Source: Tessaracoccus lacteus (GTDB taxonomy: Bacteria > Actinomycetota > Actinomycetes > Propionibacteriales > Propionibacteriaceae). From it: 64,000 bases of DNA. This document shows, in pieces, positions 35,512 to 44,705 of the stretch (positions are counted from its first letter, which is position 1; the number at the start of each line of letters is the position of its first letter). The notes below the pieces were generated by a model. It had not been told where the DNA came from. It saw only the letters and a list, made by a program, of their open reading frames with translations, and did not search any database. The stretch lies in contig NZ_CP123967.1 of assembly GCF_029917005.1 (NCBI RefSeq), positions 2,232,001 to 2,296,000 of the forward strand, given 5' to 3'. The position numbers and the translations under genes were made by a program.

Positions 35512-36933
35512 TCAGGATCCAGGCAGGATCCGCTGGAGGCCGGCGCCCACCCGCTCGAACAGCGTCTCGGTGTGCGACTCCTCGGCGGGCAGCTGCGCGG
35601 AAATCTGCTCCAGAAGGGCAGTCGACCCGTTCGTGGCCACCGTAACCACGTCGTCGTCGTACTGCCATGCGCGCACCGATGGGAGGCTCGTGGAGACTGC
35701 GGTGACGGTACCTGCGTCGTCGTCCAGCACGCCGCGGGCGCAGCCGACGACGGCGGTCTGGAAGCCGTCGGAGTAGACGAGCACCATGGTGGCCCCGTCG
35801 GCGCGCTCCGCAGACGAGTAGGCGACGAGCGGCAGTCCGGCCAGCATCGCGGGGCAGTCGGGCAGCCCCACGCACCAGCCGTCGCCGCCGCTGGAGCTGG
35901 CCGGCAGCAGGGAGTACGACAGGTCGGCCGACGCCGAGGTCAGGTCGGCGGATCCGAAGCTCAGCGATGTGAAGCCCACGGCCAGCGAGACGTCGCCCGT
36001 CGCGTCGTAGCGTTCGGTCCACAGCAGGATTCCGGTCTCGGAATCGATCCACCAGCCGGCGACGGGGACCGCGTCCGCGGAGGCGGTCAGGTGCACGGCG
36101 TGGCGACCCTGCACGGTCTCGAGCTCGTCGGCGATCCGGAAGCTCCACCCCTCGGGCGCCTCGTACTCGCGGGAGATGTGGTCGGGTAGGAAGCTGGAGC
36201 TGAACTCGTCTCCGCGCGCGTCGAGCACGCTGAGCAGCGCCCCCTCCCCAGGCTGCTTGGCGACGCGGACGGCGGCGCTGCGGTAGTAGCCCTGGCCGTC
36301 GGAGACCCAGACCCGCTGTGTGCCGCTGTAGGCGACGTCGGCGTCCGTGGCGCGCTGCAGCAGCGCGGCCGCATCGTCGGCGGTCACGGCGTGCGTATCG
36401 TCGTCGAAGCCACGCGCCTGGTACGTGATCGAGGCGCCGAGGTCGGCGCCCTTCTCGTAGGCGAGCAGCACCGCGCCGACGGCCTCGTTGATGCTGACTG
36501 CCGAGGCGGACAGGGAGAACTGCTCACGTGCGGAGCCGACGGGGTCGGCGATGCGGACGGGCTCCGGCGCGACGAGCGCTGCGATGACCACGATGACGAC
36601 GGCGAAGGTCAGGAGTGCGGCCCCGGAGGCCGCGATCCGGCGGGTGACGCGCGAGGTGGGCAGCTGCCCCTGGCCGGCGGCCAGGTAGAGGGGGGCGTCG
36701 GCGTGATCGCCTGCGATCTGCTCGAGCCGGGCGGCGAGTGAGCTGGGGGCCTCGGAGGCCCGGCAGGCGCCCAGCGTGTTGCGCACGGAGCACAGCGCCA
36801 GCATCTCGTCGCGGCAGTCCTCGCAGCCGGCGAGGTGGTAGCTGATCTGCTCCCAGCGGCGCGGGGGCAGGGTCTGGTCGACGTAGGCGTTGAGGTCCTC
36901 GCGGACGCGCTCGTGGACGGAGGCCATGGTCAC
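35512..36933 (-). CDS. RseA-like anti-sigma factor with large RseB-like extracellular domain
   Basis: A 473-residue single-pass membrane protein. The N-terminal zinc anti-sigma domain has H33-x3-C37-x2-C40 ([13 protein letters not shown]). A membrane helix (about 100-120) precedes a large outer domain (about 140-400) with RseB/MucB-like folds: [59 protein letters not shown] and TERYD. It would hold SigE at the membrane until an envelope signal triggers release. The GTG start overlaps the sigE stop (GTGA); an ATG two codons later is also possible. Confidence 0.85.
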   Translation of the reverse strand: MTMASVHERVREDLNAYVDQTLPPRRWEQISYHLAGCEDCRDEMLALCSVRNTLGACRASEAPSSLAARLEQIAGDHADAPLYLAAGQGQLPTSRVTRRIAASGAALLTFAVVIVVIAALVAPEPVRIADPVGSAREQFSLSASAVSINEAVGAVLLAYEKGADLGASITYQARGFDDDTHAVTADDAAALLQRATDADVAYSGTQRVWVSDGQGYYRSAAVRVAKQPGEGALLSVLDARGDEFSSSFLPDHISREYEAPEGWSFRIADELETVQGRHAVHLTASADAVPVAGWWIDSETGILLWTERYDATGDVSLAVGFTSLSFGSADLTSASADLSYSLLPASSSGGDGWCVGLPDCPAMLAGLPLVAYSSAERADGATMVLVYSDGFQTAVVGCARGVLDDDAGTVTAVSTSLPSVRAWQYDDDVVTVATNGSTALLEQISAQLPAEESHTETLFERVGAGLQRILPGS

Positions 36934-37520
36934 ACCCCGGCGTAGCGGGTGCGGTCTCCCGTCGGGGCGCGGTGGGCGAGCGCCTCGCGCAGCGCCGCAC
37001 GTCCGCGGGCGATGCGGCTACGCACGGTGCCGATTTTCACGTCGAGTACGGAGGCGATCTCCTCGTAGCTGAGGCCCTCGATGTCGCACAGGACGACGGC
37101 CACGCGCTGTTCGGGGCTCAGCGCCTCCAGCGCCGCGGCGACGTCGGCGTCGAGTTCGGCGTCGACGTGCAGGTCCTCGGGGCCGGTGGCCGAACCCCAC
37201 ACGTGGTCGGGGGCCACGCTCATCGAGTCCATCCGGATCCGCTGGCGGCGACGAGCCTGGTCGAGGAAGAGATTCGTGGTGATGCGGTGCAGCCAGCCCT
37301 CGAGGGTGCCCGGCTGGAACGTGTGGATCGACTTGAAGACCCGCACGAACACGTCCTGCGTCAGGTCCTCGGCGTCGTACGCATTGCCGGTCAGGCGGTA
37401 CGCGAGGCGGTACACCTGCGCGGAATGGTCGCGGACGAGCTCCTGCCAGGTGGGCGCGGTCCAGGACGCGTCTGCTGCGGCCGCCTTGGCCTGCTTACCG
37501 CCCCGGAACACCTTCGGCAT
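36930..37520 (-). CDS. sigE: ECF RNA polymerase sigma factor, SigE type
   Basis: A 196-residue sigma-70 family factor. Region 2 (about 25-95) has [38 protein letters not shown] and [20 protein letters not shown]. Region 4 (about 125-180) has [40 protein letters not shown] and ARGRAALRE. The ATG at 37520 is chosen for a GGGAG site 6 bases upstream; an in-frame GTG at 37568 is an alternative. It is co-translated with its anti-sigma gene. The role is the envelope-stress response. Confidence 0.93.
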   Translation of the reverse strand: MPKVFRGGKQAKAAAADASWTAPTWQELVRDHSAQVYRLAYRLTGNAYDAEDLTQDVFVRVFKSIHTFQPGTLEGWLHRITTNLFLDQARRRQRIRMDSMSVAPDHVWGSATGPEDLHVDAELDADVAAALEALSPEQRVAVVLCDIEGLSYEEIASVLDVKIGTVRSRIARGRAALREALAHRAPTGDRTRYAGV

Positions 37521-37639
37521 CTCCATCTCCCGATCTTCCCACACGAGTCTGTGACGATCCTGTGACACTTCCGCGGATCGGCGGACTGCGCTACGACCGT
37601 ATAACGCTCCGGCGGCCCGGATCGTTCCCGCCCGTGGCG

Positions 37640-38539
37640 TCAGGCTCCGTAGCCCAGCGCCTCAAGCAGGTTCACGTAGCGGTGCACGGCGTCCTCGGGT
37701 GCCGACCCCATCGGCGCACGGCAGGGGCCCACGTCGAATCCGCGGGCGGCGAGGGTCTCCTTGACCATCATGCAGCCCTGCGTCGCGAACACCCCCTGGA
37801 ACGCGGGCAGCGCGTGGCGGTTTGCCAGCACCGCATCGTCGATCCGGCCCGCCAGGAAGTGGTCGATGATCTCTCTGGCGGCCGGCGCGGTGAAGTGCGT
37901 CGAGGTCCCGACGACGCCCACGCCGCCCACGCTCAGCAGCGGCAGCAGGTATGCGTCATCTCCCGCGTAGTAGGCGAGATTGGTGTTGGCCATCACGACC
38001 GAGGACGACACGATCGAGCCCTTCGCGTCCTTGACCGCGCGGATCCTCGGATGCGCATCGAGCCGGATGAGCATGCTCTCAGGGATCTCGATCCCGGCAC
38101 GGTGCGGGATGTCGTACAGCATGACGGGCAGTTCCGTGGCGTCGGCGACGGCGAGGAAGTGGTCCTCCAGCGCGTCCAGCGGCGGCCGTGAGTAGTACGG
38201 GGTGACGACCAGCACGCCGTCAGCGCCGACGTCGGCCGCCTGGCGCGCCAGCTGGATGCTGTGCTGGGTGGAGAAGGTACCGACGCCCGCGACAACCGAG
38301 GCGCGGTCGCCGACGGCCGTGACCACAGCGTCAAGGATGTTGCGCTTCTCCGCGTCGCTCGTGGTGGGCGACTCCCCCGTCGTGCCGTTGATGATGAGTC
38401 CGTCGTTGCCGAGGTCGTCGACCAGATGCGCTGCGAGCCTCGCCACCTGCGCGTAGTCGGTCTCCGACCCGTCGGCGGTGAACGGCGTGACCATCGCCGT
38501 CAGAACGCGCCCGAATACGGGCTGGGTGTCGTCAATCAT
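37640..38539 (-). CDS. dapA: 4-hydroxy-tetrahydrodipicolinate synthase
   Basis: A 299-residue TIM-barrel aldolase of the lysine/diaminopimelate pathway. The Schiff-base lysine is K170 (RAVKDAKG); Y142 (LYDIPHRAG) and the T53-T54 pair (NGTTGESPT) complete the active site. It is the committed step using pyruvate and aspartate semialdehyde. The ATG overlaps the stop of the upstream biotinyl-like gene (ATGA), so the two are translationally coupled. Confidence 0.95.
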   Translation of the reverse strand: MIDDTQPVFGRVLTAMVTPFTADGSETDYAQVARLAAHLVDDLGNDGLIINGTTGESPTTSDAEKRNILDAVVTAVGDRASVVAGVGTFSTQHSIQLARQAADVGADGVLVVTPYYSRPPLDALEDHFLAVADATELPVMLYDIPHRAGIEIPESMLIRLDAHPRIRAVKDAKGSIVSSSVVMANTNLAYYAGDDAYLLPLLSVGGVGVVGTSTHFTAPAAREIIDHFLAGRIDDAVLANRHALPAFQGVFATQGCMMVKETLAARGFDVGPCRAPMGSAPEDAVHRYVNLLEALGYGA

Positions 38540-38760
38540 GAATCCTCCGCGATGGCCAGCAGCGGGTCGCCCACCTCGACGACGTCACCGTCGCTGACCA
38601 GAACCTCCATGACGATGCCGGCCACTCCCGCGGGCACGGGCACCTCCGACGTCACGGACTCCAGCTGCACGACCACGTCCGACACGCCCACCTGCTGCCC
38701 GGCCTCCACTGCAACGGTCGCGACGGTGGCTGGGATCTCGGCGCGGACGACATGGTTCAT
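38536..38760 (-). CDS. Biotinyl/lipoyl-like single-domain protein (TB7.3-like) lacking the acceptor lysine
   Basis: A 74-residue protein covering one complete biotinyl/lipoyl domain. It matches the actinobacterial TB7.3/BCCP-like proteins along its length (VRAEIPATVATVAVEAGQQV, then VVVQLESVTSEVPVPAGVAG). Where the family has ES-M-K-M-E with the biotinylated lysine, this protein reads ESVTSEV, and it has no lysine at all. It therefore cannot be biotinylated or lipoylated in the normal way. Its stop overlaps the dapA start. It may be a degenerate but retained scaffold or partner protein. Confidence 0.8.
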   Translation of the reverse strand: MNHVVRAEIPATVATVAVEAGQQVGVSDVVVQLESVTSEVPVPAGVAGIVMEVLVSDGDVVEVGDPLLAIAEDS

Positions 38761-38785
38761 GCCGTCATCTTAGGACAATGCCAAG

Positions 38786-38791
38786 TAGGCT
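38786..38791 (+). promoter_or_regulatory. -10 box (TAGGCT) for the O-methyltransferase gene
   Basis: TAGGCT ends 7 bases before the GTG at 38799 and supports that start over the in-frame ATG at 38778. Confidence 0.5.
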
Positions 38792-38798
38792 GTGGATC

Positions 38799-39443
38799 GT
38801 GAGCAACGCAGTGGAGCACCCCAACGCCGCCAGCTGGTCCTTCGCGGAGGACCACGTCGCGCCCTCCCCGGAGGTCGCCGAGGCCCGCGACGAAGCGATC
38901 GTAGCCGACCTGACCCCCATCACCACCGGGGTCGCCGCCACCCTGAAGGTCCTGGCCAGGGCCATCGATGCGAAGCATGTCGTCGAGGTCGGGACGCTGA
39001 TGGGCGCATCGGCGCTCAGCTTCCTGGAGGGCATGGGCGAGGGAGGCATCGTGACCTCCATCGACTCCGAGGCCGACAACCAGCTGCCCGCGCGCAGGTT
39101 CATCACCCGGGCCGGCTACCCGTCGTCCCGCTTCCGTCTCATCGCCGGCGCGCCACTCGACGTGCTGCCGAAGCTCCGCGACGGCGCCTACGACATCGTC
39201 TTCATCAACGCCGACAAGCTCGAGTACGTCGAGTACGTCGCCGGCTCGCTGCGGCTGCTCCGCCACGGCGGCCTGCTCGTGGTCAACGACGCGCTGTGGC
39301 ACAACAGGGTCGCCAAGACCTCCGATGAGTCGGACGAGGCCATCATCATCCGCGAGGCGCTCGAAGCCGTCACGAACAGCGAGTCCTACACGCAGGCGCT
39401 GCTGCCCGTCGGCAACGGCCTCCTGGTGGCCGTCAAGGACTGA
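38799..39443 (+). CDS. O-methyltransferase (family 3, Rv1220c-like)
   Basis: A 214-residue SAM-dependent enzyme. Motif I is VVEVGTLMGASALSFL (near residue 62), with SIDSEADNQL, YDIVFINADKLEYVEYV and LLVVNDALWHNRVA, as in the catechol O-methyltransferase-like family. The start is set at GTG 38799 by the leaderless -10 box; the ATG at 38778 would add seven residues. Next to sigE, the same placement as Rv1220c in M. tuberculosis. The substrate is unknown. Confidence 0.85.
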   Translation: MSNAVEHPNAASWSFAEDHVAPSPEVAEARDEAIVADLTPITTGVAATLKVLARAIDAKHVVEVGTLMGASALSFLEGMGEGGIVTSIDSEADNQLPARRFITRAGYPSSRFRLIAGAPLDVLPKLRDGAYDIVFINADKLEYVEYVAGSLRLLRHGGLLVVNDALWHNRVAKTSDESDEAIIIREALEAVTNSESYTQALLPVGNGLLVAVKD

Positions 39444-39460
39444 CACGCCCGTCGGCGCAT

Positions 39461-39494
39461 CACGCCCCCGGCGCCTCGCGGCGCCGGGGGCGTG
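39461..39494. terminator. Bidirectional terminator between O-methyltransferase gene and glgC
   Basis: A 15-bp perfect stem (39461-39475 with 39480-39494) closes a TCGC loop, between converging genes. Confidence 0.8.
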
Positions 39495-39504
39495 TGTCGT
39501 GGCG

Positions 39505-40731
39505 TCAGTCGCGCGGGACGGTGATGCCCTTGCCGACGGTGACGATGCCGTTGTCGGAGACCTGGAATCCCCGGGCACGGTCATGTTCGTGGTCCACGCC
39601 GATCTGGACGCCGTCGGGCACGACAACGTTCTTGTCCAGGATCGCGCGGCGCACGACGGCGTCGCGGCCGATGCTCACCGAGTCCATCAGCACCGACTCC
39701 GAGATCTGCGCCCACTTCTCGACGCGTACGTTCGGGCTCAGCACCGTCCTGTCGACCTCGCCGCCCGAGATGATGCAGCCGGGCGCGACGATCGAGTCCT
39801 CGGCGCGGCCGCGGATGACGAACTTGGCGCCGGGCGCCTGCACCTGGTCGGTCCAGATCGGCCAGTCATCGTTGTACAGGTTGAACTCGGGTTCGACGCT
39901 GACCAGGTCCATGTGGGCCTCGTGGAACGCGTCGATCGTGCCCACGTCACGCCAGTAGTTGATGTCCTTCTCGGTGGCGCCGGGGACCTTGTTGTCCTTG
40001 AAGTCGTAGACCTGCGCCTGCCCCTGCTCCGTGAACCAGGGGATGATGTTGCCGCCCATGTCGTGGCGCGACGTCGGGTCGTCGCCGTCCTCGCGAAGGG
40101 CCTCGACGAGCGCCTTGGTGGTGAAGACGTAGTTGCCCATGGAGGCGAACGACTCGTCGGGCGAGTCCGGCAGCGACGGCGGGTCGGCCGGTTTCTCCAG
40201 GAAGCTCTTGATCCTGTGGTCCGCCGCGGCATCGATGATGCCGAACGCTGAGGCTTCGTGCCGCGGCACGCGGATGCCTGCGATCGTCGCAGCGAGTCCG
40301 GAGTCGATATGGGCATCCAGCATCTGCTCGATGTCCATTCGGTAGATGTTGTCGGCGCCGAACACGACGATGTAGTCGGGGGCTGCGTCCAGGATCAGGT
40401 TCAGCGACTGGTAGATCGCGTCGGCGCTGCCCTGGTACCAGCGTGGGCCGAGGCGCTGCTGGGCGGGCACGGGAGCCACATAGTTTCCCAGCATCGTCGA
40501 GAATCGCCACGTCTTGGAGATGTGACGGTCGAGCGAGTGGGACTTGTACTGCGTCAGCACCGCGATCTGTCGCAGGTTGGAGTTCGCCAGGTTCGACAAG
40601 ACGAAGTCGATCAGGCGGTAGGTGCCTCCGAAGGGCACGGCGGGCTTGGCTCGGTCTGCCGTCAGCGGCATCAGCCGCTTACCCTCACCCCCCGCGAGGA
40701 CGATGGACAGGACTTCGGGACGTTTCACCAT
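39505..40731 (-). CDS. glgC: Glucose-1-phosphate adenylyltransferase
   Basis: A 408-residue enzyme making ADP-glucose for alpha-glucan synthesis. The nucleotide-binding N-terminus is [20 protein letters not shown], followed by [37 protein letters not shown] and [10 protein letters not shown] left-handed beta-helix at the end carries the oligomerisation and allosteric region. It is divergent from the GT4 glucosyltransferase gene at 40821 with an 89-base shared promoter gap. Confidence 0.96.
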   Translation of the reverse strand: MVKRPEVLSIVLAGGEGKRLMPLTADRAKPAVPFGGTYRLIDFVLSNLANSNLRQIAVLTQYKSHSLDRHISKTWRFSTMLGNYVAPVPAQQRLGPRWYQGSADAIYQSLNLILDAAPDYIVVFGADNIYRMDIEQMLDAHIDSGLAATIAGIRVPRHEASAFGIIDAAADHRIKSFLEKPADPPSLPDSPDESFASMGNYVFTTKALVEALREDGDDPTSRHDMGGNIIPWFTEQGQAQVYDFKDNKVPGATEKDINYWRDVGTIDAFHEAHMDLVSVEPEFNLYNDDWPIWTDQVQAPGAKFVIRGRAEDSIVAPGCIISGGEVDRTVLSPNVRVEKWAQISESVLMDSVSIGRDAVVRRAILDKNVVVPDGVQIGVDHEHDRARGFQVSDNGIVTVGKGITVPRD

Positions 40732-40792
40732 TGATGAACCTATGCGCTCGTTTCCATCTCGACCGGTGGAGACAGCTTGCCCGACGCAAAAT

Positions 40793-40811
40793 GTTCCACA
40801 CGGTATGGAAC
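40793..40811. promoter_or_regulatory. Inverted repeat in the glgC-glgA promoter region
   Basis: GTTCCA at 40793-40798 and TGGAAC at 40806-40811 form an inverted repeat with a 7-base centre, 9 bases before the glgA start. It could be a repressor or activator operator acting on either gene. No regulator is identified. Confidence 0.35.
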
Positions 40812-40820
40812 GATTGTTAC

Positions 40821-42011
40821 ATGACGATCAAGCTATCCGTGCTCACAAGAGAATACCCGCCGACCATTTATGGTGGCGCCGGGGTCCATGTGGCCCAGCT
40901 CGTGCCGCAACTGCGCAGGCTCGTCGACGTCGACGTGCAGTGCATGGGCGAGCCTCGCGAGGGAGCGACCGCGCACGCCGAGGACTACCCCGAGGGGGCC
41001 AACCAGGCGCTGCGCGTGCTCGGGGCGGACCTGTCGATGGCCGCCGCGATCGGCGACGACATCCAGCTCGTGCACTCCCACACCTGGTACGCCAACATGG
41101 CCGGCCACCTCGCCTCGCTGCTGCGCGACATCCCGCACGTCGTGACGGCCCACTCCCTCGAACCGCACCGCCCCTGGAAGGCCGAGCAGCTCGGCGGCGG
41201 CTACCGGGTGTCGTCCTGGGCCGAGAAGACCGCCTACGAGGCCGCCGACGCCGTGATCGCGGTCAGCGACGGCATGCGCACGGGCGTGCTGGAGAGCTAC
41301 CCGGCCCTCGACCCGGAGCGTGTGCATGTCGTGCGCAACGGCATCGACACCGAGGAGTTCAAGCCCGACGCCGGCACGGACGTCGTGACCTCGCTCGACA
41401 TGGAGCCCGGCCGGCCGTCCGTGGTGTTCGTGGGCAGGATCACGCGGCAGAAGGGCCTTGTCCACCTCGTCCGGGCGGCCCAGCAGTTCGATCCCGACAC
41501 GCAGCTCGTGCTGCTCGCGGGGGCCCCTGACACCCCGGAGATCGCCGCAGAGTTCGAGGGCGCCTTCGCGGAGCTGAAGGCCTCCCGGACCGCCCCGGTG
41601 ATCTGGGTCCCCGAGATGCTGCCGCGTCAGTCGGTACGCCAGGTGCTGACCAACGCGTCGGTGTTCGCCTGCCCGTCGGTCTACGAACCGCTCGGCATCG
41701 TGAACCTGGAGGCGATGGCCTGCGAGACGCCCGTGGTCGCCAGCGCCGTCGGCGGCATCCCCGAGGTCGTCGTGGACGGCGAGACAGGACTGCTCGTCGA
41801 CTACGACGCCGCCCTGGCCGGGGATCCCGCCTTCGTGGCCGGATTCGAGGCCGACTTCGCGGCGAAGGTCAATGAGCTGACGCGCGACGGCGACAAGGCA
41901 CACCGCTTCGGCGTGGCCGGGCGTCAGCGCTGCATCGACGACTTCTCCTGGGCGAAGATCGCCCGTGAGACCGTCGCCGTCTACGAGACGGCGCTCGCCC
42001 GACGCGCCTGA
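40821..42011 (+). CDS. glgA: GT4 glucosyltransferase, GlgM/glycogen synthase type
   Basis: A 396-residue actinobacterial enzyme of the Rv1212c type. The family was annotated as glycogen synthase and later as maltose-1-phosphate synthase (GlgM), using ADP-glucose. It shows [47 protein letters not shown] and the E-x7-E motif in [20 protein letters not shown]. The ATG at 40821 starts just before this conserved N-terminus. Its partner glgC is divergently encoded. Confidence 0.92.
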   Translation: MTIKLSVLTREYPPTIYGGAGVHVAQLVPQLRRLVDVDVQCMGEPREGATAHAEDYPEGANQALRVLGADLSMAAAIGDDIQLVHSHTWYANMAGHLASLLRDIPHVVTAHSLEPHRPWKAEQLGGGYRVSSWAEKTAYEAADAVIAVSDGMRTGVLESYPALDPERVHVVRNGIDTEEFKPDAGTDVVTSLDMEPGRPSVVFVGRITRQKGLVHLVRAAQQFDPDTQLVLLAGAPDTPEIAAEFEGAFAELKASRTAPVIWVPEMLPRQSVRQVLTNASVFACPSVYEPLGIVNLEAMACETPVVASAVGGIPEVVVDGETGLLVDYDAALAGDPAFVAGFEADFAAKVNELTRDGDKAHRFGVAGRQRCIDDFSWAKIARETVAVYETALARRA

Positions 42012-42025
42012 CGAAATAGCCGGAA

Positions 42026-42058
42026 CCGGGGCCACCTCTTTTCCGGAGTTGGCCCCGG
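42026..42058 (+). terminator. Terminator-like hairpin after glgA
   Basis: A 9-bp perfect stem (CCGGGGCCA at 42026-42034 with 42050-42058) has a 15-base loop containing TTTT. An AT-richer stretch (CTATTTTCCG) follows about 15 bases later. It lies 14 bases after the glgA stop. Confidence 0.5.
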
Positions 42059-42147
42059 CACCGCCCTACTATTTTCCGTTTAATGTAACTCTCGGCACCG
42101 GGAAAACGCCCGGTGACCCGGTCCTTAAATCCCGGTAATAGACAAAC

Positions 42148-42183
42148 GCAGACGGAGCCGCCCCGAGGGGCGGCTCCGTCTGC
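42148..42183 (-). terminator. Strong hairpin after the DUF3117 gene
   Basis: A 16-bp perfect stem (42148-42163 with 42168-42183) has a CGAG loop. On the minus strand it follows the DUF3117 stop by 21 bases and is followed by TTTGTC, fitting an intrinsic terminator. Confidence 0.75.
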
Positions 42184-42204
42184 TCGTTCTACCGATGCGG
42201 CTGC

Positions 42205-42372
42205 TCAGCCGACAACATCCTTGAGCGCGTTGAGCAGGTCGGTCGCCTCAGCGGCGTTCATCTCGACGACGAGGCGGCCGCCGCCATCGACGGGGACCCG
42301 CATCACGATCCCGCGGCCCTCCTTCGTGACTTCCATCGGACCGTCACCTGTGCGGGGCTTCATCGCTGCCAT
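42205..42372 (-). CDS. DUF3117 small protein
   Basis: A 55-residue protein beginning MAAMKPRTGDGPMEVTKEGR and ending NALKDVVG. It matches the short, strongly conserved actinobacterial DUF3117 family (Rv1211 in M. tuberculosis, reported as calmodulin-like). A GAGGGTGG site lies just before the ATG, and a strong terminator follows. Its place next to glgA is conserved in mycobacteria. The molecular role is uncertain. Confidence 0.9.
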   Translation of the reverse strand: MAAMKPRTGDGPMEVTKEGRGIVMRVPVDGGGRLVVEMNAAEATDLLNALKDVVG

Positions 42373-42481
42373 CTGCCACCCTCATTCCTTTGAGTCGAAC
42401 TGTGGTCGTGGCCCCTATTATGTCGCACCGGACCAACTCCCCGCGCCACCATCTGGATTCCGGAGCACGGAAGCGACCTAC

Positions 42482-42856
42482 TCAGGCCGTGGTTGGCTCG
42501 GGCGCGACAGCCTGCGCGGGGTCGAACTCAACCCGCGGACGACGCAGGAGCTCGTCGATCACCTGCATGTCGTAGCCCCCGCGTCGGACCACGAACACCG
42601 CGTCGGTGGCCGGTCCGGCCGTCCCCGCCGCGATCTCGTCGAGATACGCGTCGACCTCTGTGCGGTCGTAACCGGCGGACGCCGTCGGCAGCCGCGCCTC
42701 AGCCAGGAACCCCGCCGTCACAGGGCCGTCGGGAACCCGGCCGCGCGGCCGGTCGAGGACCGGCTCGGTCTGCATCTCTCCGAAGTGGCCGAGCGCCACG
42801 TAGGCGGCCGCGCCGAGCACCATCAGGCCGCAGACGATGGCGATCCACATCCCCAT
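42482..42856 (-). CDS. Small membrane protein with DivIVA-like motifs
   Basis: A 124-residue protein with an N-terminal membrane helix (about 3-22) facing a cytoplasmic tail. The tail has two DivIVA-like motifs: SAGYDRTEVDAYLDEIAAG (about 60-78) and VVRRGGYDMQVIDELLRRPR (about 89-108). Such short actinobacterial proteins carry only the GY-x4-VD lipid-binding part and no long coiled coil. A link to polar growth or septation is an inference. Its GTG/ATG start abuts the LOG-family gene. Confidence 0.7.
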   Translation of the reverse strand: MGMWIAIVCGLMVLGAAAYVALGHFGEMQTEPVLDRPRGRVPDGPVTAGFLAEARLPTASAGYDRTEVDAYLDEIAAGTAGPATDAVFVVRRGGYDMQVIDELLRRPRVEFDPAQAVAPEPTTA

Positions 42857-42857
42857 G

Positions 42858-43595
42858 TCAGGCGTTCCCGAACTGTCCAGGCTCGCCCATCGCCGCGACG
42901 GCCTCCTCGATGTCGTCGGTGAGCGTCACGAGCTCAAGGTCGGCGGCGGCCACGTAGCCACCTTCCAGCACCGTGTCGCGCACCCAGGCGAGCAGAGGGG
43001 ACCAGTACGCCGACCCGAACAAGACGACCGGGAAATGGCCGACCTTCCCGGTCTGGATCAGCGTCAGCGCCTCGAACAGCTCGTCGAGGGTCCCGAATCC
43101 GCCGGGCATGGTGATGAAGCCCTGGCTGTACTTCAGGAACATGGTCTTTCGGGCGAAGAAGTACCGGAAGTTCACCCCGAGGTTCACGTAGTCGTTCATC
43201 CCCTGCTCGTGAGGCAGCTCGATGCCGAGCCCGACCGAGCAGCCGTCGGCTCCGTGCGCGCCCTTGTTGGCCGCCTGCATCACACCGGGGCCGCCGCCCG
43301 TGATGACGGCGAAGCCACGCTGCGCGAGCAGGCCGCCGATCCGCTCCGCGGCCTCGTACATGGGGGAATCCACGGGCGTGCGGGCCGACCCGAAGACGGA
43401 CACGGCGGGCTCGAGGTGGCTCAGCGCGTCGAAGCCCTCCACGAACTCCGACTGGATGCGCAGCACACGCCACGGGTCGCGCTGGTTCCAGGCCGAGCCA
43501 CGGTGGTGCTGGAGCAGGGACTGGTCCGCCGTCGGCTGGGAGTGTTCCCTGCCGCCGAGCAGGACTGCTCCCTGACGGCGCTTCGGTTCGCTCAT
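42858..43595 (-). CDS. LOG-family Rossmann protein (TIGR00730 type)
   Basis: A 245-residue protein with the two family signatures VITGGGPGVMQAANKGA (about residue 96) and MPGGFGTLDELFEALTLIQT (about 161). LOG proteins are cytokinin-activating nucleoside 5'-monophosphate phosphoribohydrolases in plants and some bacteria. Bacterial members often act as nucleotide hydrolases of unknown role. It lies in the run ending at dapE, as in mycobacteria (Rv1205). Confidence 0.9.
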   Translation of the reverse strand: MSEPKRRQGAVLLGGREHSQPTADQSLLQHHRGSAWNQRDPWRVLRIQSEFVEGFDALSHLEPAVSVFGSARTPVDSPMYEAAERIGGLLAQRGFAVITGGGPGVMQAANKGAHGADGCSVGLGIELPHEQGMNDYVNLGVNFRYFFARKTMFLKYSQGFITMPGGFGTLDELFEALTLIQTGKVGHFPVVLFGSAYWSPLLAWVRDTVLEGGYVAAADLELVTLTDDIEEAVAAMGEPGQFGNA

Positions 43596-43612
43596 CTTGG
43601 TCCTCCTGGACT

Positions 43613-44671
43613 TCAGTTGCCCAGCCAGCGGCGCAGGCCGTCGGCGCAGCGGGTCAGGTCGACGACGGCGCAGAACTCGTCGGCGCGGTGGGCGTAGGCG
43701 GGGTCCCCCGGCCCGTAGTTCACGGCGGGGACGCCCAGCGAGCTGAAGCGCGCGACGTCGGTCCAGCCGTACTTGGGGTGGGCTGGCTCGCCGATCGCAT
43801 CGACAAAGGCCCGTGCGGCGGGCAGGTGCAGCCCGGGCCGCGCAGCGGGTGAGACGTCGGTCACGCGCAGCTCGTAGCCCGCGAACCAGGCGCGGACCCG
43901 CGAGAGCGCCTCGTCGGGGGACTTGTCCGGCGCGTAGCGGTAGTTGACGGTCAGCGTGGCTGACGGCGGGATCATGTTGGAGGCCACTCCCCCGGTCACC
44001 GCCACCGCGTTGAGGCCCTCGCGGTACAGCAGCCCGTCGACGTCGATCTCCTCGGGCTCGTAGCCCGCCAACGTGATCAGCGCGGGTGTCAGGTCGTGGA
44101 TCGCGTTGTGTCCCATCCAGGCGCGGGCGCTGTGCGCGGCGACGCCGGCAGCGTCCAGTTCGACGCGGATCGTGCCCTGGCAGCCTCCCTCGATGTGTGC
44201 CCCCGTCGGCTCCATCAGCACGGCGAAGTCCGCCTCGACGAGGTCCGGCCGGTTGCGCGACAGGCGCCCGAGCCCGTTGAGCGTGGCGGCCACCTCCTCA
44301 TGGTCGTAGAAGATCCACGTGATGTCGCGGTTGGGGGCGACCAGTTCGGCGGCGAGAGCAAGCATGACCGCTACGCCGCCCTTCATGTCGCAGGCCCCAC
44401 GACCCCAGACCCGGTCGCCTGCGGGGTCGACGACGTAGCGGCTCGGCAGGTTGTCGAGCAGCGGCACGGTGTCGAGGTGTCCGGCGATCACGACCCGCTC
44501 GGCCAGACCGAGGGTCGTCCGGGCGACAACGCAGTCGCCGTCACGATCCACGCTCAGGTGGGCACTGGAGCGCAGCCGCGCCTCGACGAGGTCGGCGAGC
44601 CGCGCCTCGTTCCCCGAGACGGACTCGATGTCCATGATCTCCTGCAGCAGCACGGCGAGGGGCTCGGTCAT
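43613..44671 (-). CDS. dapE: Succinyl-diaminopimelate desuccinylase
   Basis: A 352-residue M20 metallopeptidase-like enzyme that removes succinate from N-succinyl-L,L-DAP. Metal ligands and catalytic residues appear in AGHLDTVPL (His, Asp), GRGACDMKGG (Asp), FYDHEEVA (Glu pair), VLMEPTGAH (Glu) and near the end in NYGPGDPAYAHRADEF (His). The ATG at 44671 replaces an upstream TTG. It works with DapD and DapC of this window. Confidence 0.93.
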   Translation of the reverse strand: MTEPLAVLLQEIMDIESVSGNEARLADLVEARLRSSAHLSVDRDGDCVVARTTLGLAERVVIAGHLDTVPLLDNLPSRYVVDPAGDRVWGRGACDMKGGVAVMLALAAELVAPNRDITWIFYDHEEVAATLNGLGRLSRNRPDLVEADFAVLMEPTGAHIEGGCQGTIRVELDAAGVAAHSARAWMGHNAIHDLTPALITLAGYEPEEIDVDGLLYREGLNAVAVTGGVASNMIPPSATLTVNYRYAPDKSPDEALSRVRAWFAGYELRVTDVSPAARPGLHLPAARAFVDAIGEPAHPKYGWTDVARFSSLGVPAVNYGPGDPAYAHRADEFCAVVDLTRCADGLRRWLGN

Positions 44672-44705
44672 GCACAAACCCTAGCCGCCCCGGCACAACG
44701 TCGGA

